IMG/VR virus record: IMGVR_UViG_3300032242_002041
Span: 62,001-126,000 of that record
Reading direction: 5' to 3' (one strand)
From: a virus
DNA: 64,000 nt
In this document: piece by piece, positions 37,365-46,656 of the stretch
Layout of the letters: every line of letters starts with the position of its first letter
Numbering within the stretch: position 1 is the first letter of the stretch
Translations under genes and position numbers: made by a program
The notes under the pieces: generated by a model
The model's database searches: none
Seen by the model: the letters and a program-made list of their open reading frames with translations, nothing else
Told to the model about the DNA's origin: nothing

Positions 37365-38776
37365 CAAACAAAGGCGACGAAGTCACACAGGATTTTAAAT
37401 CAAAGTTCTTAGGTGATGCAGAATTTATGAAGGAGAATCTCGGTCCAGCACTCTGCTTGGCCAAATGGAAGCAAGTTAGTCTACACTTGCCCACAGGACT
37501 TAATAACAGTTGCTATCATCCTCCCTTACATCCAATCGATGCTACCCTATTAGCAGACAATCCCAGCGCACTGCATAATACTCCGCACAAGAAAGAACAG
37601 CGTAAAATTATGCTCAAACAAGAACGCCCTGCAGAGTGTAGTTACTGCTGGGCTATGGAAGACAATAATAAACTAAGTGATCGTCACTACCGTTCTGGCG
37701 AGCCATGGGCTGCTAAAGACTTTAATATTGTTGTAAATTCAATAGGAGATGAAGATGTTATACCTAGCTATGTGGAAGTTAATTTTAATCATGCTTGTAA
37801 CTTGGCTTGTAGTTATTGTAGTCCTCAATTCAGTAGCACATGGCAGCAAGAGGTCACTAAATGGGGAGGGTATCCTACTAGTACTATTCATAACGATCCT
37901 AGTCATTTCCGTGGTCGTAATTTACCGATTCCTAACTCACAGCCTAATCCTTATGTAGATGCATTTTGGGAGTGGTGGCCTACCTTATACCCAGAATTAG
38001 AACACTTCCGTATGACCGGTGGCGAACCCATGTTGGACCGGAATACCTATAGAGTATTTGACTATGTGCTGGCCAATCCTAAACCCAACTTACATCTTAA
38101 TGTAACTAGTAACTTCAGTGTGGATGAAAAGACCTGGCAAAAGTATTTAGGCTACACAAAAGAATTATGCCAAGAAGGTCGTCTTGAACACTTTATGCAA
38201 TATATTAGTCTTGATTCATTTGGTCCACAAGCAGAATATATCCGCTACGGCTTAGACTTTGACCTACTATGGGATCGCGTTAATCAATTCCTTACAGAAG
38301 TTCCTAGTTACAATAGTGTGACGTTTATTGTCACTATGAATAATTTGAGCGTAACAGGCCTGCCTAACTTGATGGCTGGTATCTTAGGCCTACGTAAGCT
38401 GTACTCAACAACATACCAACGTGTATGGTTTGATACTCCTGTACTACGTCAGCCCGCATGGCAGAGCTTGCAGATACTACCGGAAAGCTATGCTGAACAG
38501 TTAGAATACTTGTGGGCCTGGATGCTACGTCAAATTGAAACAGAAGACACACGCTTCCAAGGATTCAAGGACTATGAAATAGCCAGACTTGACCGCGATA
38601 TTGCCTGGATGCGTGATGGACAGACGCTAGATCCTGCGTATATTAATCAATGTAAAGCAGACTTCTTTCGTTTCTTTAACGAAGCTGATCGCAGGCACGG
38701 TACAGATTTTCTTGCAACCTTTCCAGAAATGACTACCTGGTGGAAGGAGTGCGAATATCATGCTAGGCAGTCGTAA
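37361..38776 (+). CDS. Radical SAM protein, N-terminal twitch type, CHHP-like subclass
   Basis: 471 residues, the longest complete radical SAM protein here. An N-terminal cluster (Cys near 30, SCYHPPLHPID near 47-57, CSYCW near 92) precedes CNLACSYC near 145-152 and TGGEPML near 217. The arrangement, auxiliary-cluster Cys before the radical SAM core, is the N-terminal twitch family. The Cys/His motif is shared with 39835 and 48892 (SCHHPPAHKID and SCHRVDQHTID). It would reductively cleave SAM to start a radical reaction on an unknown substrate. ATGA overlap upstream, 17-base overlap downstream. Confidence 0.88.
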   Translation: MTNKGDEVTQDFKSKFLGDAEFMKENLGPALCLAKWKQVSLHLPTGLNNSCYHPPLHPIDATLLADNPSALHNTPHKKEQRKIMLKQERPAECSYCWAMEDNNKLSDRHYRSGEPWAAKDFNIVVNSIGDEDVIPSYVEVNFNHACNLACSYCSPQFSSTWQQEVTKWGGYPTSTIHNDPSHFRGRNLPIPNSQPNPYVDAFWEWWPTLYPELEHFRMTGGEPMLDRNTYRVFDYVLANPKPNLHLNVTSNFSVDEKTWQKYLGYTKELCQEGRLEHFMQYISLDSFGPQAEYIRYGLDFDLLWDRVNQFLTEVPSYNSVTFIVTMNNLSVTGLPNLMAGILGLRKLYSTTYQRVWFDTPVLRQPAWQSLQILPESYAEQLEYLWAWMLRQIETEDTRFQGFKDYEIARLDRDIAWMRDGQTLDPAYINQCKADFFRFFNEADRRHGTDFLATFPEMTTWWKECEYHARQS

Positions 38777-39842
38777 GTTAATTGTAGACACACACAGTGA
38801 AATTTACAGCATGATTCGTAATTGTGCTGATGGTATATTTTGGAATCTGGAACAGCATATTCAAAAAAATGAACTGGTGCCTGATGCAATTTATGTAATT
38901 GGTCGAGAACAAACACGCCTGTATAACAAACAACTGCGTACACTGATTGAAACCGCTGGCATAAAAGTTATCTTTAGTAATCCACACGAAGGGTCTGAAA
39001 CTTTAAAAAATCACTGTTATCAGTATGGCATTGCAGATTTGGTCTTGTCGGGTAAAATTTTATTAGTTGGTGGCGGTGATATGGAAAGCTTTTGGCCTCA
39101 TTTGCAGTATGATAGTTTTTTACCTAAAATTTTAAATTATGATGAAAATCTTTTGGCCATTGCAGATTACAAAGAAAAGTTTACAACACAACGTCCTTAT
39201 AAATTTTTGTTGCTGAATGGTCGAGCACGAGAACATAGAATACAACTGCTGGCTAAACTTGAAGGCATATTGGATCAAGCAATCTGGACCAATTTAGATT
39301 CTTCTGCTGGTCCTATACGACCGCTGGATCCAAGGTATGAATACAGCCATGTGATCAGCAACACACCACTGCCAGTTTCTGGATTTGTCAAACATCAGTT
39401 GTTTGATAACAAATGGGGCGATGTTTATATCAAACCAGAACTATATCAAGATACCTATTTTAGTATAGTTACCGAAACTGTGTTTGATTACCCGTACAGT
39501 TTTAGAACAGAAAAAATTTGGAAACCCATAGCAATTGGGCATCCTTGGATAGCAGTAGCCAACGCAGGCTTTTACAGAGACATGCACAATTTAGGATTTC
39601 AAACATTTAAAAACACAATCGATGAGTCATTTGATCAAATTGAAAACAATGCGGATCGTCTGGATCGCATCGCTCAAGTTGTTCTGGACTTATGTCAACA
39701 AGACCTTGTGACTTTTATAAAAGAGTGTTATAATGTATGTAAATACAATCAGCAACACCTTGCTGAACTAAGTCAAAAAGTTCCGCAAGAGTTCCCCAAC
39801 CGTTTTTTCCAATTTATTAAGAAATATCAATTCAATGAATGA
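38760..39842 (+). CDS. Glycosyltransferase-like protein (GT10-like TEK motif), copy 2
   Basis: 360 residues. Residues about 205-300 include YFSIVTETVFDYPYSFRTEK followed by IWKPIAIGHPWIAVANAGFY and LGFQTFKNTIDESFD, the pattern shared with 36414 and 54799. The N-terminal half (PDAIYVIGREQTRLYN...) is different and could be an acceptor domain. It lies between two radical SAM genes, overlapping them by 17 and 8 bases, which argues that transfer and radical chemistry belong to the same pathway. The sugar donor is unknown. Confidence 0.55.
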   Translation: MLGSRKLIVDTHSEIYSMIRNCADGIFWNLEQHIQKNELVPDAIYVIGREQTRLYNKQLRTLIETAGIKVIFSNPHEGSETLKNHCYQYGIADLVLSGKILLVGGGDMESFWPHLQYDSFLPKILNYDENLLAIADYKEKFTTQRPYKFLLLNGRAREHRIQLLAKLEGILDQAIWTNLDSSAGPIRPLDPRYEYSHVISNTPLPVSGFVKHQLFDNKWGDVYIKPELYQDTYFSIVTETVFDYPYSFRTEKIWKPIAIGHPWIAVANAGFYRDMHNLGFQTFKNTIDESFDQIENNADRLDRIAQVVLDLCQQDLVTFIKECYNVCKYNQQHLAELSQKVPQEFPNRFFQFIKKYQFNE

Positions 39843-41172
39843 CTTAGAGTTTCGTAAGCAGGTTCTTGACACTAAAAGTGCCAGCTTTTGTGCGGCCAAA
39901 TGGTACAATGCAACTATTTGGCTAGGTAGTGGTATGACTACAAGCTGTCATCATCCACCTGCACACAAGATTGATCTAGAGGAAATTAAAACTCGTCCTA
40001 GTGCTATACACAACACAGTAGAAAAGAAGATAGATCGACTAAACATGCAGTTAGGCAATCGTCCCAGAGGTTGTGAGTATTGTTGGAAGATCGAAGACAT
40101 GGGTCGCGATGCCATTAGCGACCGTGTATATAAAAGTAAAATTTACCCTATAGAGGCTTTAGATGAAGCAAATAACACCCCACACCAAGCGGACATCAAT
40201 CTTCGTACACTTGAAATCGCATTCGATCGCACTTGCCAATTTGCTTGTAGCTATTGTAACCCTGCTTTCAGTAGTACATGGGTTCGAGACATACAACGCA
40301 ACGGCCCCTATGAGCGTCTGGTGTCTGATGGGCGTAATCACTTTACTCACAGTCACGATAGTGCTCAACTATACCGGTTTGGTGAAGTTAATCCATATAG
40401 CGAAGCGTTCTTTAAGTGGTGGGAAACAGACCTACACAAGACTCTTCAAGAACTAAGAATCACCGGTGGTGAGCCGTTAATGAGCGGTGAAACGTGGAAG
40501 CTGATTGATTGGTTTAAAAATAATCCTGGACGTAGTCAAACACGCTTGGCTATTAATAGTAATCTAGGCAACGAAGTTGATGTAGATAGATTACTAGACG
40601 CAACTCAAAATATTAGTTTAGATTTGTATACCAGTATGGAAAGTGTTGGCCAACCAGCAGAGTATATCCGTGATGGCTTGAACTATTCAGCTTGGGTTAT
40701 GAACATGATCAAGTTGATGGATAGTAAGCGTCTGCGTGGCCTGCACGTTATGTGTACTATTAATGCATTATGCTTAGATACACTTCCAAAACTGCTGACA
40801 GTGTTCATGCGCTGGAAACACCAGTACGGACCGGACTTTCCTAATTTTACTTTAAATATTTTAAGGTTTCCTAGTTTTCAAAGCCCGCTAGTTTTACCAG
40901 ATGATATGCGTACACGTCACAAAGAACAATTGCAAGCCTGGCTTGACACCAATACTACCGATCCTATGTTACAAGAGCACGAACGCAACCATGTACAACG
41001 CCTGATTGATTATTTAGACGTAGTTAAAACTCCGCACAGTGATGCTTTTGAAATGCCCAAGCTACACAACGATTTTAAACAATTTTATCAACAATATGAT
41101 CAACGTCGTGGCAAGAACTTTACACAAACATTCTCTAACTTAGCAAAGTGGTATGACTCAATACAAATATAA
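39835..41172 (+). CDS. Radical SAM protein, N-terminal twitch type, CHHP subclass
   Basis: 445 residues. Cys near 18, SCHHPPAHKID near 35-45 and CEYCW near 79 form the N-terminal auxiliary-cluster region; CQFACSYC near 132-139 binds the SAM cluster and ITGGEPLM near 206 contacts SAM. Closest in layout to the proteins at 37361 and 48892, which suggests these three arose by duplication. The C-terminal 150 residues are helical with RRGKNFTQTF, similar in position to RRHGTDFLATF of 37361. Overlaps the next gene by 20 bases. Confidence 0.88.
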   Translation: MNDLEFRKQVLDTKSASFCAAKWYNATIWLGSGMTTSCHHPPAHKIDLEEIKTRPSAIHNTVEKKIDRLNMQLGNRPRGCEYCWKIEDMGRDAISDRVYKSKIYPIEALDEANNTPHQADINLRTLEIAFDRTCQFACSYCNPAFSSTWVRDIQRNGPYERLVSDGRNHFTHSHDSAQLYRFGEVNPYSEAFFKWWETDLHKTLQELRITGGEPLMSGETWKLIDWFKNNPGRSQTRLAINSNLGNEVDVDRLLDATQNISLDLYTSMESVGQPAEYIRDGLNYSAWVMNMIKLMDSKRLRGLHVMCTINALCLDTLPKLLTVFMRWKHQYGPDFPNFTLNILRFPSFQSPLVLPDDMRTRHKEQLQAWLDTNTTDPMLQEHERNHVQRLIDYLDVVKTPHSDAFEMPKLHNDFKQFYQQYDQRRGKNFTQTFSNLAKWYDSIQI

Positions 41173-42412
41173 CTCCGCCGATCTAGTACAGCCTGTAGAG
41201 CTGACAGAACGTGAAGAATTCTTATTAAAAGATTCAAAAACGTTTTGCATCTATCCATGGATACACTTACACGCTTACCCAACAGGCGAAGCATATCCTT
41301 GCTGTCATGCTGAAATGGCATACCCTGTGGGCAATGCTCGTTATAAAACACTAGAAGAAATTTATCGTGACGCACCTATGCGCAGCCTACGTGATGATAT
41401 GTTAAACGAGCGTCCTAATCCTGCTTGTGGTCGTTGCTATGAGCAAGAAGAGTCTGGATTTTTTAGTGGCCGCCGATCGGCCAACAAGCACCACGGGCAT
41501 CATATCAAGCGCATCGATGATGACAAATTTCAAATGAGCTACTGGGACATACGCTTCAGTAACCTGTGTAACCTAAGTTGTCGTAGCTGTGGACATATAT
41601 TCAGTTCAAGCTGGTATCAGGATCAGGCCAAATTAGCCGGTGGCACATGGAAGGAACAGAATCAGGCATTAAACTATGCCGGACGCACAGAAACAGACAT
41701 GTGGGAACAGTTGATTCCGCACTTGGACTATGTAGAACAAATATATTTTGCTGGCGGCGAGCCATTAATGATGAAAGAGCACTATAATATTTTAGATGAA
41801 CTAGAACGTAGAGGTCGCTTTGATGTGCGTTTAATTTACAATACTAACTTTACACAAACTAAGTTAAAAGATCGCACAGTGTTTGATTATTGGAAGAAGT
41901 TTAAAAGTGTAGCGGTTGGCGCAAGTTTAGACGATCAACACGGTCGTGCTGAATATATTCGCCGCGGCACAGAATGGCATAAAGTACTAGCTAATCGTGC
42001 TGAAATGATTCGTACTTGTCCAAATGTAGATTTTTATATAAGCCCTACATTAAGTATAATGAATGCTTGGAGTCTGACAGATTTTCATCGCCAGTGGACC
42101 GAAACAGGGCTAATACGGGCACAGGATCTTAATGTAAATATTCTTCAGGACCCAGCATACTATAGAATAGATATTGCCACACCGGATTATAAACAAAAAC
42201 TAATTGCTCGTTATCAAGAGCATCTTGAATGGTTACGTCCGCAAGACCCCTTACAACGTGCAACAGTGGGATTTGAAAGTGCTATTAATTTTTTACAAAC
42301 CACAGATAATACTGCACTGCTACCAAAGTTTTGGGCAAAGACGCACGAACTTGATGCAATACGTAACGAGAACATACTAGAAGTAATACCCGAATTGAAA
42401 GAATTACTATGA
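41153..42412 (+). CDS. Radical SAM protein, N-terminal twitch type, CxxPW...CC subclass
   Basis: 419 residues. FCIYPWIHLHAYPTGEAYPC followed by C gives the N-terminal cluster near residues 30-51; CGRCYEQEESG lies near 92; CNLSCRSC near 139-146 and FAGGEPLM near 199 complete the radical SAM core. This C-x-x-P-W ... CC form is the commonest version of the family. The start at 41153 overlaps the previous gene by 20 bases; the downstream ATG at 42409 overlaps its stop by four. Substrate unknown. Confidence 0.88.
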   Translation: MTQYKYNSADLVQPVELTEREEFLLKDSKTFCIYPWIHLHAYPTGEAYPCCHAEMAYPVGNARYKTLEEIYRDAPMRSLRDDMLNERPNPACGRCYEQEESGFFSGRRSANKHHGHHIKRIDDDKFQMSYWDIRFSNLCNLSCRSCGHIFSSSWYQDQAKLAGGTWKEQNQALNYAGRTETDMWEQLIPHLDYVEQIYFAGGEPLMMKEHYNILDELERRGRFDVRLIYNTNFTQTKLKDRTVFDYWKKFKSVAVGASLDDQHGRAEYIRRGTEWHKVLANRAEMIRTCPNVDFYISPTLSIMNAWSLTDFHRQWTETGLIRAQDLNVNILQDPAYYRIDIATPDYKQKLIARYQEHLEWLRPQDPLQRATVGFESAINFLQTTDNTALLPKFWAKTHELDAIRNENILEVIPELKELL

Positions 42413-43626
42413 ACATTCCACACGATAAATTTTGCGTACTACCTTGGGTCAGTTTAGAAACCAGCCCAATTGGCACAGTACGTCCTTGTTGTCTAGCCGA
42501 GGATGAACTGGTAGACAATGATGGCAATAAATTTGATTTGTCTACTGCTAGTTTTAGTAGCATACAAACAAGTAACAGTATGCAACGCTTGCGACAAGAG
42601 TTTATAGATAAAAAACAACCACAGACTTGTCGTAAATGTTTTCGTGAAGAACGTGCAGGCCGTACCAGTAAACGTATGCATACCTTGGATAGACTTAAAC
42701 ACATGCTACCCGATCAAGAGTGGACAGCAGATGCCAAGCCTTTGATGTTTTTAGATTTAAAATTAGGAAACATTTGCAATTTAAAATGTCGTATCTGCGG
42801 GTCATGGAGCTCCAGTACCTTTGCTACGGAAGAACTACAGTGGTTAAGATATAACGAAGATCGCAAAGATAATCATCACTATCGGATGTTACAGCAAGGC
42901 GCATGGCCTAGAGAAAATCCTACATTTTGGACTGAAATAGAAAAAGTCAGCGAGCAAATACAGTATATAGAATTTACCGGCGGCGAACCCTTTATGATTC
43001 GGGAGCATTTTAACATGCTACAAGGGTTAGTTGATCGTGGAATTGCCAGTGGGATAGAAATACACTATAATACCAACGGCACACAATGGCCAGAACATGC
43101 AGAAGCTATATGGCAGCATTTTAAAGCAGTTGAAATAGCATTTAGTATTGACGATGTGGGTGAGCGTTTTGAGTATCAACGCTCAAATGCCGTATGGACA
43201 GAAGTAGAGGCAAATATAGCTCGCTTTAAAGAATTAAAAAATCGTAATACAAATATACAATTACAGGTATGTAGTACTGTTAATGTGTTCAATGTTTACT
43301 ATCTTGAAACCCTGGCTAACTGGATTGGCCAACAAGGATTTGATTTTGTTTACTGGAATATGATGCACGAAGCATATTATTTTAGTATTAATACTCTGCC
43401 TGAAACAGCTAAACAAGCCATTGCTGAACATTTGATAACAGCTCAAGTTGACGGTCGCACAAGAGTAGAATTTGACCGCATCATAGATTTTATGAATAAC
43501 GGCGTTAGTCTTGATGGTAATATTCTGCGTATGCGTATAGCCGATTTAGATCGCAAACGAGAACAAAACTTAGCTCAAGTCAAGCCAGAGTTCGCTAAAC
43601 TTATAGATTATAATGGACCAGACTGA
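42409..43626 (+). CDS. Radical SAM protein, N-terminal twitch type
   Basis: 405 residues. FCVLPWVSLETSPIGTVRPC plus C opens the protein at residues 7-27; CRKCFREERAG near 71; CNLKCRIC near 122-129 and FTGGEPFM near 189. It is the shortest and most compact complete CxxPW member, starting almost directly with the cluster, so it shows the family minimum. The region CSTVNVFNVYYLETLANW resembles the same segment in the left-edge protein (SIMPTISIMNVYYID). ATGA coupling with 41153 and a 14-base overlap with the next gene. Confidence 0.88.
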   Translation: MNIPHDKFCVLPWVSLETSPIGTVRPCCLAEDELVDNDGNKFDLSTASFSSIQTSNSMQRLRQEFIDKKQPQTCRKCFREERAGRTSKRMHTLDRLKHMLPDQEWTADAKPLMFLDLKLGNICNLKCRICGSWSSSTFATEELQWLRYNEDRKDNHHYRMLQQGAWPRENPTFWTEIEKVSEQIQYIEFTGGEPFMIREHFNMLQGLVDRGIASGIEIHYNTNGTQWPEHAEAIWQHFKAVEIAFSIDDVGERFEYQRSNAVWTEVEANIARFKELKNRNTNIQLQVCSTVNVFNVYYLETLANWIGQQGFDFVYWNMMHEAYYFSINTLPETAKQAIAEHLITAQVDGRTRVEFDRIIDFMNNGVSLDGNILRMRIADLDRKREQNLAQVKPEFAKLIDYNGPD

Positions 43627-44908
43627 TACCCTGTGCATGGCACCGTGGACACACACTTATCTAAGTCCACAAACAGAACGCCGTATGTGCTGTGCTAGCC
43701 GCGAACCTGCACAGAGCTTTGAACAGTATATAGATACTGGTTCTGGAACAGGCCAATACCATCCACTAACTCTTGAAGAACACTGGAATTCAGAGCATAT
43801 GCGTTCGGTCAGACGCAGAATGATGGCTGGGGAAACTTTACCCGAGTGCGACGTGTGTAACAGTAAACTATTAAACACAGACGTTTACCGCAGTTATTTT
43901 AATCAATTATTTGCTCACAAGCGTGATGAAGTTATAGCCAACACAGACGCCACTGGTTATACTACTGTAAAACCGGTTAGTTGGGATTATCGTTTTAGTA
44001 ATCTCTGCAACTTTAAATGTCGTACATGCGGGGACATGTTGTCTAGCAGTTGGGAAGTTGAACAACGCACCAACAATATGATTGACTGGACAAATAGTAA
44101 AAACAATTGGATGCGCCCAGCGGTACGAAAAGAAATTAGTCAGTTCCAAGATACTCAAATTGAGCAAGAGTTCGCCCAAGCAGTAGAACAACATCGTGTA
44201 GAAGAAGTATATTGGGTCGGCGGCGAACCTTTGATGTATGAACAACACTGGCGCTATATGCGTCGTATAATTGAATTAGGAGATGGACCACGTGTTTACG
44301 CTAGATACAATACTAACCTTAGTCGTGTTAATTACAGGGGTGTCAGCTTGTATGCTGATATTCTTGCCCACATTCGTGACTGGCAAATCTGCGCAAGTCT
44401 TGACGGAACAGGAGCCACAGGAGAATACATCCGTACAGGACTGGACTACCCTGCTTGGCTAGAAAATTTTAAACAAGGACTTGACTATGCACAGCATCGT
44501 AGACAGATGCGTATAGACTTTACGCTGACCTTACCAGGCTTGTTTGAAGTAGCACGTATACAGCAACTAGCAGATGAGTTGGGAGTAGACATATTGGCCA
44601 AAGTAGTATTCAGCTTTTCGCCAGATATTATCTTAAGCCCGTTAGCATTGCCTAGAGAGTTACTGGACAAAACGATAGATAGTCTAGTAACCAATTTGCC
44701 TGCAGGTGCATTACAGGACGTGTTGCTACAGTTAAAGCATCGTCCTACATTTAGTGAACAATGGCCAGATACACATCAAGCTGGATTAGTTCGAGGCAAA
44801 CAACGTATGCTAAAATTAGAAGCCATACGCGGCGATGCTTATCGACTTGCGGATATATTAAATAATGATAAAGATATAGGAGCATGGTATGAATCAATTG
44901 TTACTTGA
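43613..44908 (+). CDS. Radical SAM protein, N-terminal twitch type
   Basis: 431 residues. LCMAPWTHTYLSPQTERRMC followed by C near residues 5-25; CDVCNSK near 83; CNFKCRTC near 131-138; WVGGEPLM near 201. The insert between the SAM cluster and GGEP includes an acidic, Gln-rich helix. Fifth of a row of enzymes separated only by one transferase-like gene. The stop lies 20 bases inside the following gene. Substrate unknown. Confidence 0.88.
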   Translation: MDQTDTLCMAPWTHTYLSPQTERRMCCASREPAQSFEQYIDTGSGTGQYHPLTLEEHWNSEHMRSVRRRMMAGETLPECDVCNSKLLNTDVYRSYFNQLFAHKRDEVIANTDATGYTTVKPVSWDYRFSNLCNFKCRTCGDMLSSSWEVEQRTNNMIDWTNSKNNWMRPAVRKEISQFQDTQIEQEFAQAVEQHRVEEVYWVGGEPLMYEQHWRYMRRIIELGDGPRVYARYNTNLSRVNYRGVSLYADILAHIRDWQICASLDGTGATGEYIRTGLDYPAWLENFKQGLDYAQHRRQMRIDFTLTLPGLFEVARIQQLADELGVDILAKVVFSFSPDIILSPLALPRELLDKTIDSLVTNLPAGALQDVLLQLKHRPTFSEQWPDTHQAGLVRGKQRMLKLEAIRGDAYRLADILNNDKDIGAWYESIVT

Positions 44909-45944
44909 CGTAATAGAAATGGATCTTGGGACTCCAGGCAATTTGTTCACGGTTTACATCGATGTACACAATAGCAGTTTAGGTCGCAAATGGTTAACAG
45001 CACTGAATGAGTTAATTCGTAAAGATTATCATTTAGAAAAGAACTATTGTTTCTTTGGGTTTGCTGATAGCGAGCGCGACGGTGCTTATCTAATAACACA
45101 AATTAATACCAGCATAGCAGAAATCAATGCGGCCAAACTTGGCTATATAATCAATGATGTATTCACATTGGAATCTGTCGTGGATTCAGAATATCAATTA
45201 AATCACGAGCGGTTTAATCAGTTGCATCGTTACTTTGAAGACTTACAGGGCGTAAGTGGTCGCATGAGCCCTTACTATAATGATGCTGACACAGCCACAC
45301 GCTGGCATATTCGCCAGCTAAATTTGCTGTGTCATGAGTTTGAATCCTGGGCATTAAGCTATCGCAAAAAACATACAGCTCCCGAATGGCAACGGCCCAG
45401 TCAACTCATGTGCTGGTTAAACAGTCCACGCTTTATATTAGATGATGAAGACTATGAACTATTTGGCATAGAAAGCATTAATCGCCCAATGGGTGGAGTA
45501 TTTGTTGGAGTTAATAAAGCTGTGGGCAAGCATCATTGGGAAGTATTTGTTGATGAAGCTGGCTACGATCCAGAACATCGTACTGACTCATTAACCACAA
45601 CAACGCTAAAACCACAAACTGAAGCTGCTGGCGATTTTGATATAGAGTGGGCACAAAATCCAGCAGGTAACCCGTGGCAAACCAAACACTTGGCAGACTT
45701 TAGAACTTGGTTAATAAACAACGGATTTGATCCAGATGATAAATCATTGACCATTGGGCATCCACAGGTAGGACAAGTGGATTTAGCTCGTAGCTTTGGT
45801 ACAGAAGATTACCGCTACGTATGGGCCAAGTTAAATACACATCTAAATGTATATGCTATTAGAACTAGTAACGCCACAGTAGTATATGAATACAGCTGGA
45901 ATGACGTAGATTATAAGGAGCACCAAATAAAATGTCTTGGATAA
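44889..45944 (+). CDS. Unknown protein in the radical SAM operon
   Basis: 351 residues, not recognised. It opens MNQLLLDVIEMDLGTPGNLF and has a helical middle with several His and Trp (TRWHIRQLNLLCHEFESWAL). A segment LFGIESINRPMGGVFVGVNK then VGKHHWEVFVDEAGYDP suggests a mixed alpha/beta fold. No Cys cluster, no signal peptide, no transmembrane helix. The 20-base overlap with the radical SAM gene before it and the tight link to the 33-residue protein after it place it in the same pathway. It could be a recognition or scaffold component; that is only inference. Confidence 0.6.
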   Translation: MNQLLLDVIEMDLGTPGNLFTVYIDVHNSSLGRKWLTALNELIRKDYHLEKNYCFFGFADSERDGAYLITQINTSIAEINAAKLGYIINDVFTLESVVDSEYQLNHERFNQLHRYFEDLQGVSGRMSPYYNDADTATRWHIRQLNLLCHEFESWALSYRKKHTAPEWQRPSQLMCWLNSPRFILDDEDYELFGIESINRPMGGVFVGVNKAVGKHHWEVFVDEAGYDPEHRTDSLTTTTLKPQTEAAGDFDIEWAQNPAGNPWQTKHLADFRTWLINNGFDPDDKSLTIGHPQVGQVDLARSFGTEDYRYVWAKLNTHLNVYAIRTSNATVVYEYSWNDVDYKEHQIKCLG

Positions 45945-46033
45945 AAAATATTATCAATCGTATTAAGTTAGAAATTCGTTATCGTAAAAAATTAAAAAAA
46001 ATGTACGACGAAGATCCTTTTATTTACTTTTAA
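45932..46033 (+). CDS. 33-residue basic microprotein, copy 1
   Basis: Starts MSWIKNIINR and ends DPFIYF. AAGGAG lies 11 bases before the ATG, and the frame starts 13 bases before the end of the previous gene. It is identical to the copy at 46555 at 25 of 33 positions, with net charge about +5, a Trp at position 3, and an amphipathic basic helix (LEIRYRKKLK) before a conserved DPFIY tail. I recall short phage proteins ending in DPFIY-like tails, of unknown role. Conservation of start, length and end between the two copies supports real coding. Confidence 0.75.
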   Translation: MSWIKNIINRIKLEIRYRKKLKKMYDEDPFIYF

Positions 46034-46034
46034 T

Positions 46035-46568
46035 ATGAACATAACTATTCAAAAAGACATTTGTACTTGGATTACAGAATTTGTTGAGGTGAACCATAAA
46101 TTTTATAATTACAAATTCCCACCGTGTCCTTATGCTAAATCGGCTAGATTAAAAAATTTAGTCGATGTACAAGCATATGAACAAAATCCTATCACCTTTA
46201 CCTTAGATCAAATTGACAATTTATTACAACATAAAAAATTTAATGTAAGAGTGTTAGTGTACCCTTACTATATGCGATGGAATTATTTGTTGCGATGGAA
46301 AATAGATAAACTAAATCAAACATTAATAAAAGATGATTACTACGCACAATATGGAGCAGCAATTAGTACAAAAAGCCAATACCCTGGACTGTTTAAAAAT
46401 AAACCGTATTTTATTATTATAATTAATAAATTATCAGATGTGTTGGCAGCACAGGAATCACTAGACAAGACAGATTATTATCAAAATTGGACTCCTCAAC
46501 ATTATCATAATGTAGTTGTAAAAAGAAAAAACATATTTAGGAAAGTAAAACAAAATGTCATGGATTAA
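46035..46568 (+). CDS. Unknown 177-residue protein between the microprotein copies
   Basis: Lysine- and tyrosine-rich, mostly AT-rich codons. The opening ICTWITEFVEVNHKFYNYKF leads to PPCPYAKSARLKN, a motif that vaguely recalls DUF1415-like proteins (W...CPFAK), and a beta-alpha pattern follows (VRVLVYPYYMRWNYLL, PYFIIIINKLSDVLA). No catalytic residues can be assigned. It begins two bases after one 33-residue gene and its 3' end overlaps the other by 14 bases, so all three are co-translated. Real gene, function unknown. Confidence 0.65.
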   Translation: MNITIQKDICTWITEFVEVNHKFYNYKFPPCPYAKSARLKNLVDVQAYEQNPITFTLDQIDNLLQHKKFNVRVLVYPYYMRWNYLLRWKIDKLNQTLIKDDYYAQYGAAISTKSQYPGLFKNKPYFIIIINKLSDVLAAQESLDKTDYYQNWTPQHYHNVVVKRKNIFRKVKQNVMD

Positions 46569-46656
46569 AAATATTTACAATCGTATTACACTTGAAATTC
46601 GTTATCGCAAAAAGTTAAAAGAATTGCGCAAAAGAGATCCCTTTATCTACAAATGA
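46555..46656 (+). CDS. 33-residue basic microprotein, copy 2
   Basis: Starts MSWIKNIYNR and ends RDPFIYK, net charge about +8. Matches the copy at 45932 without gaps. Its start overlaps the 3' end of the preceding gene by 14 bases, exactly as copy 1 does with the gene before it, and its stop overlaps the carbamoyltransferase start as ATGA. No Cys, no leader-core layout and no signal peptide. Either a small regulator or membrane/nucleic-acid-binding peptide, or a substrate of the nearby enzymes; the sequence does not decide. Confidence 0.75.
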   Translation: MSWIKNIYNRITLEIRYRKKLKELRKRDPFIYK

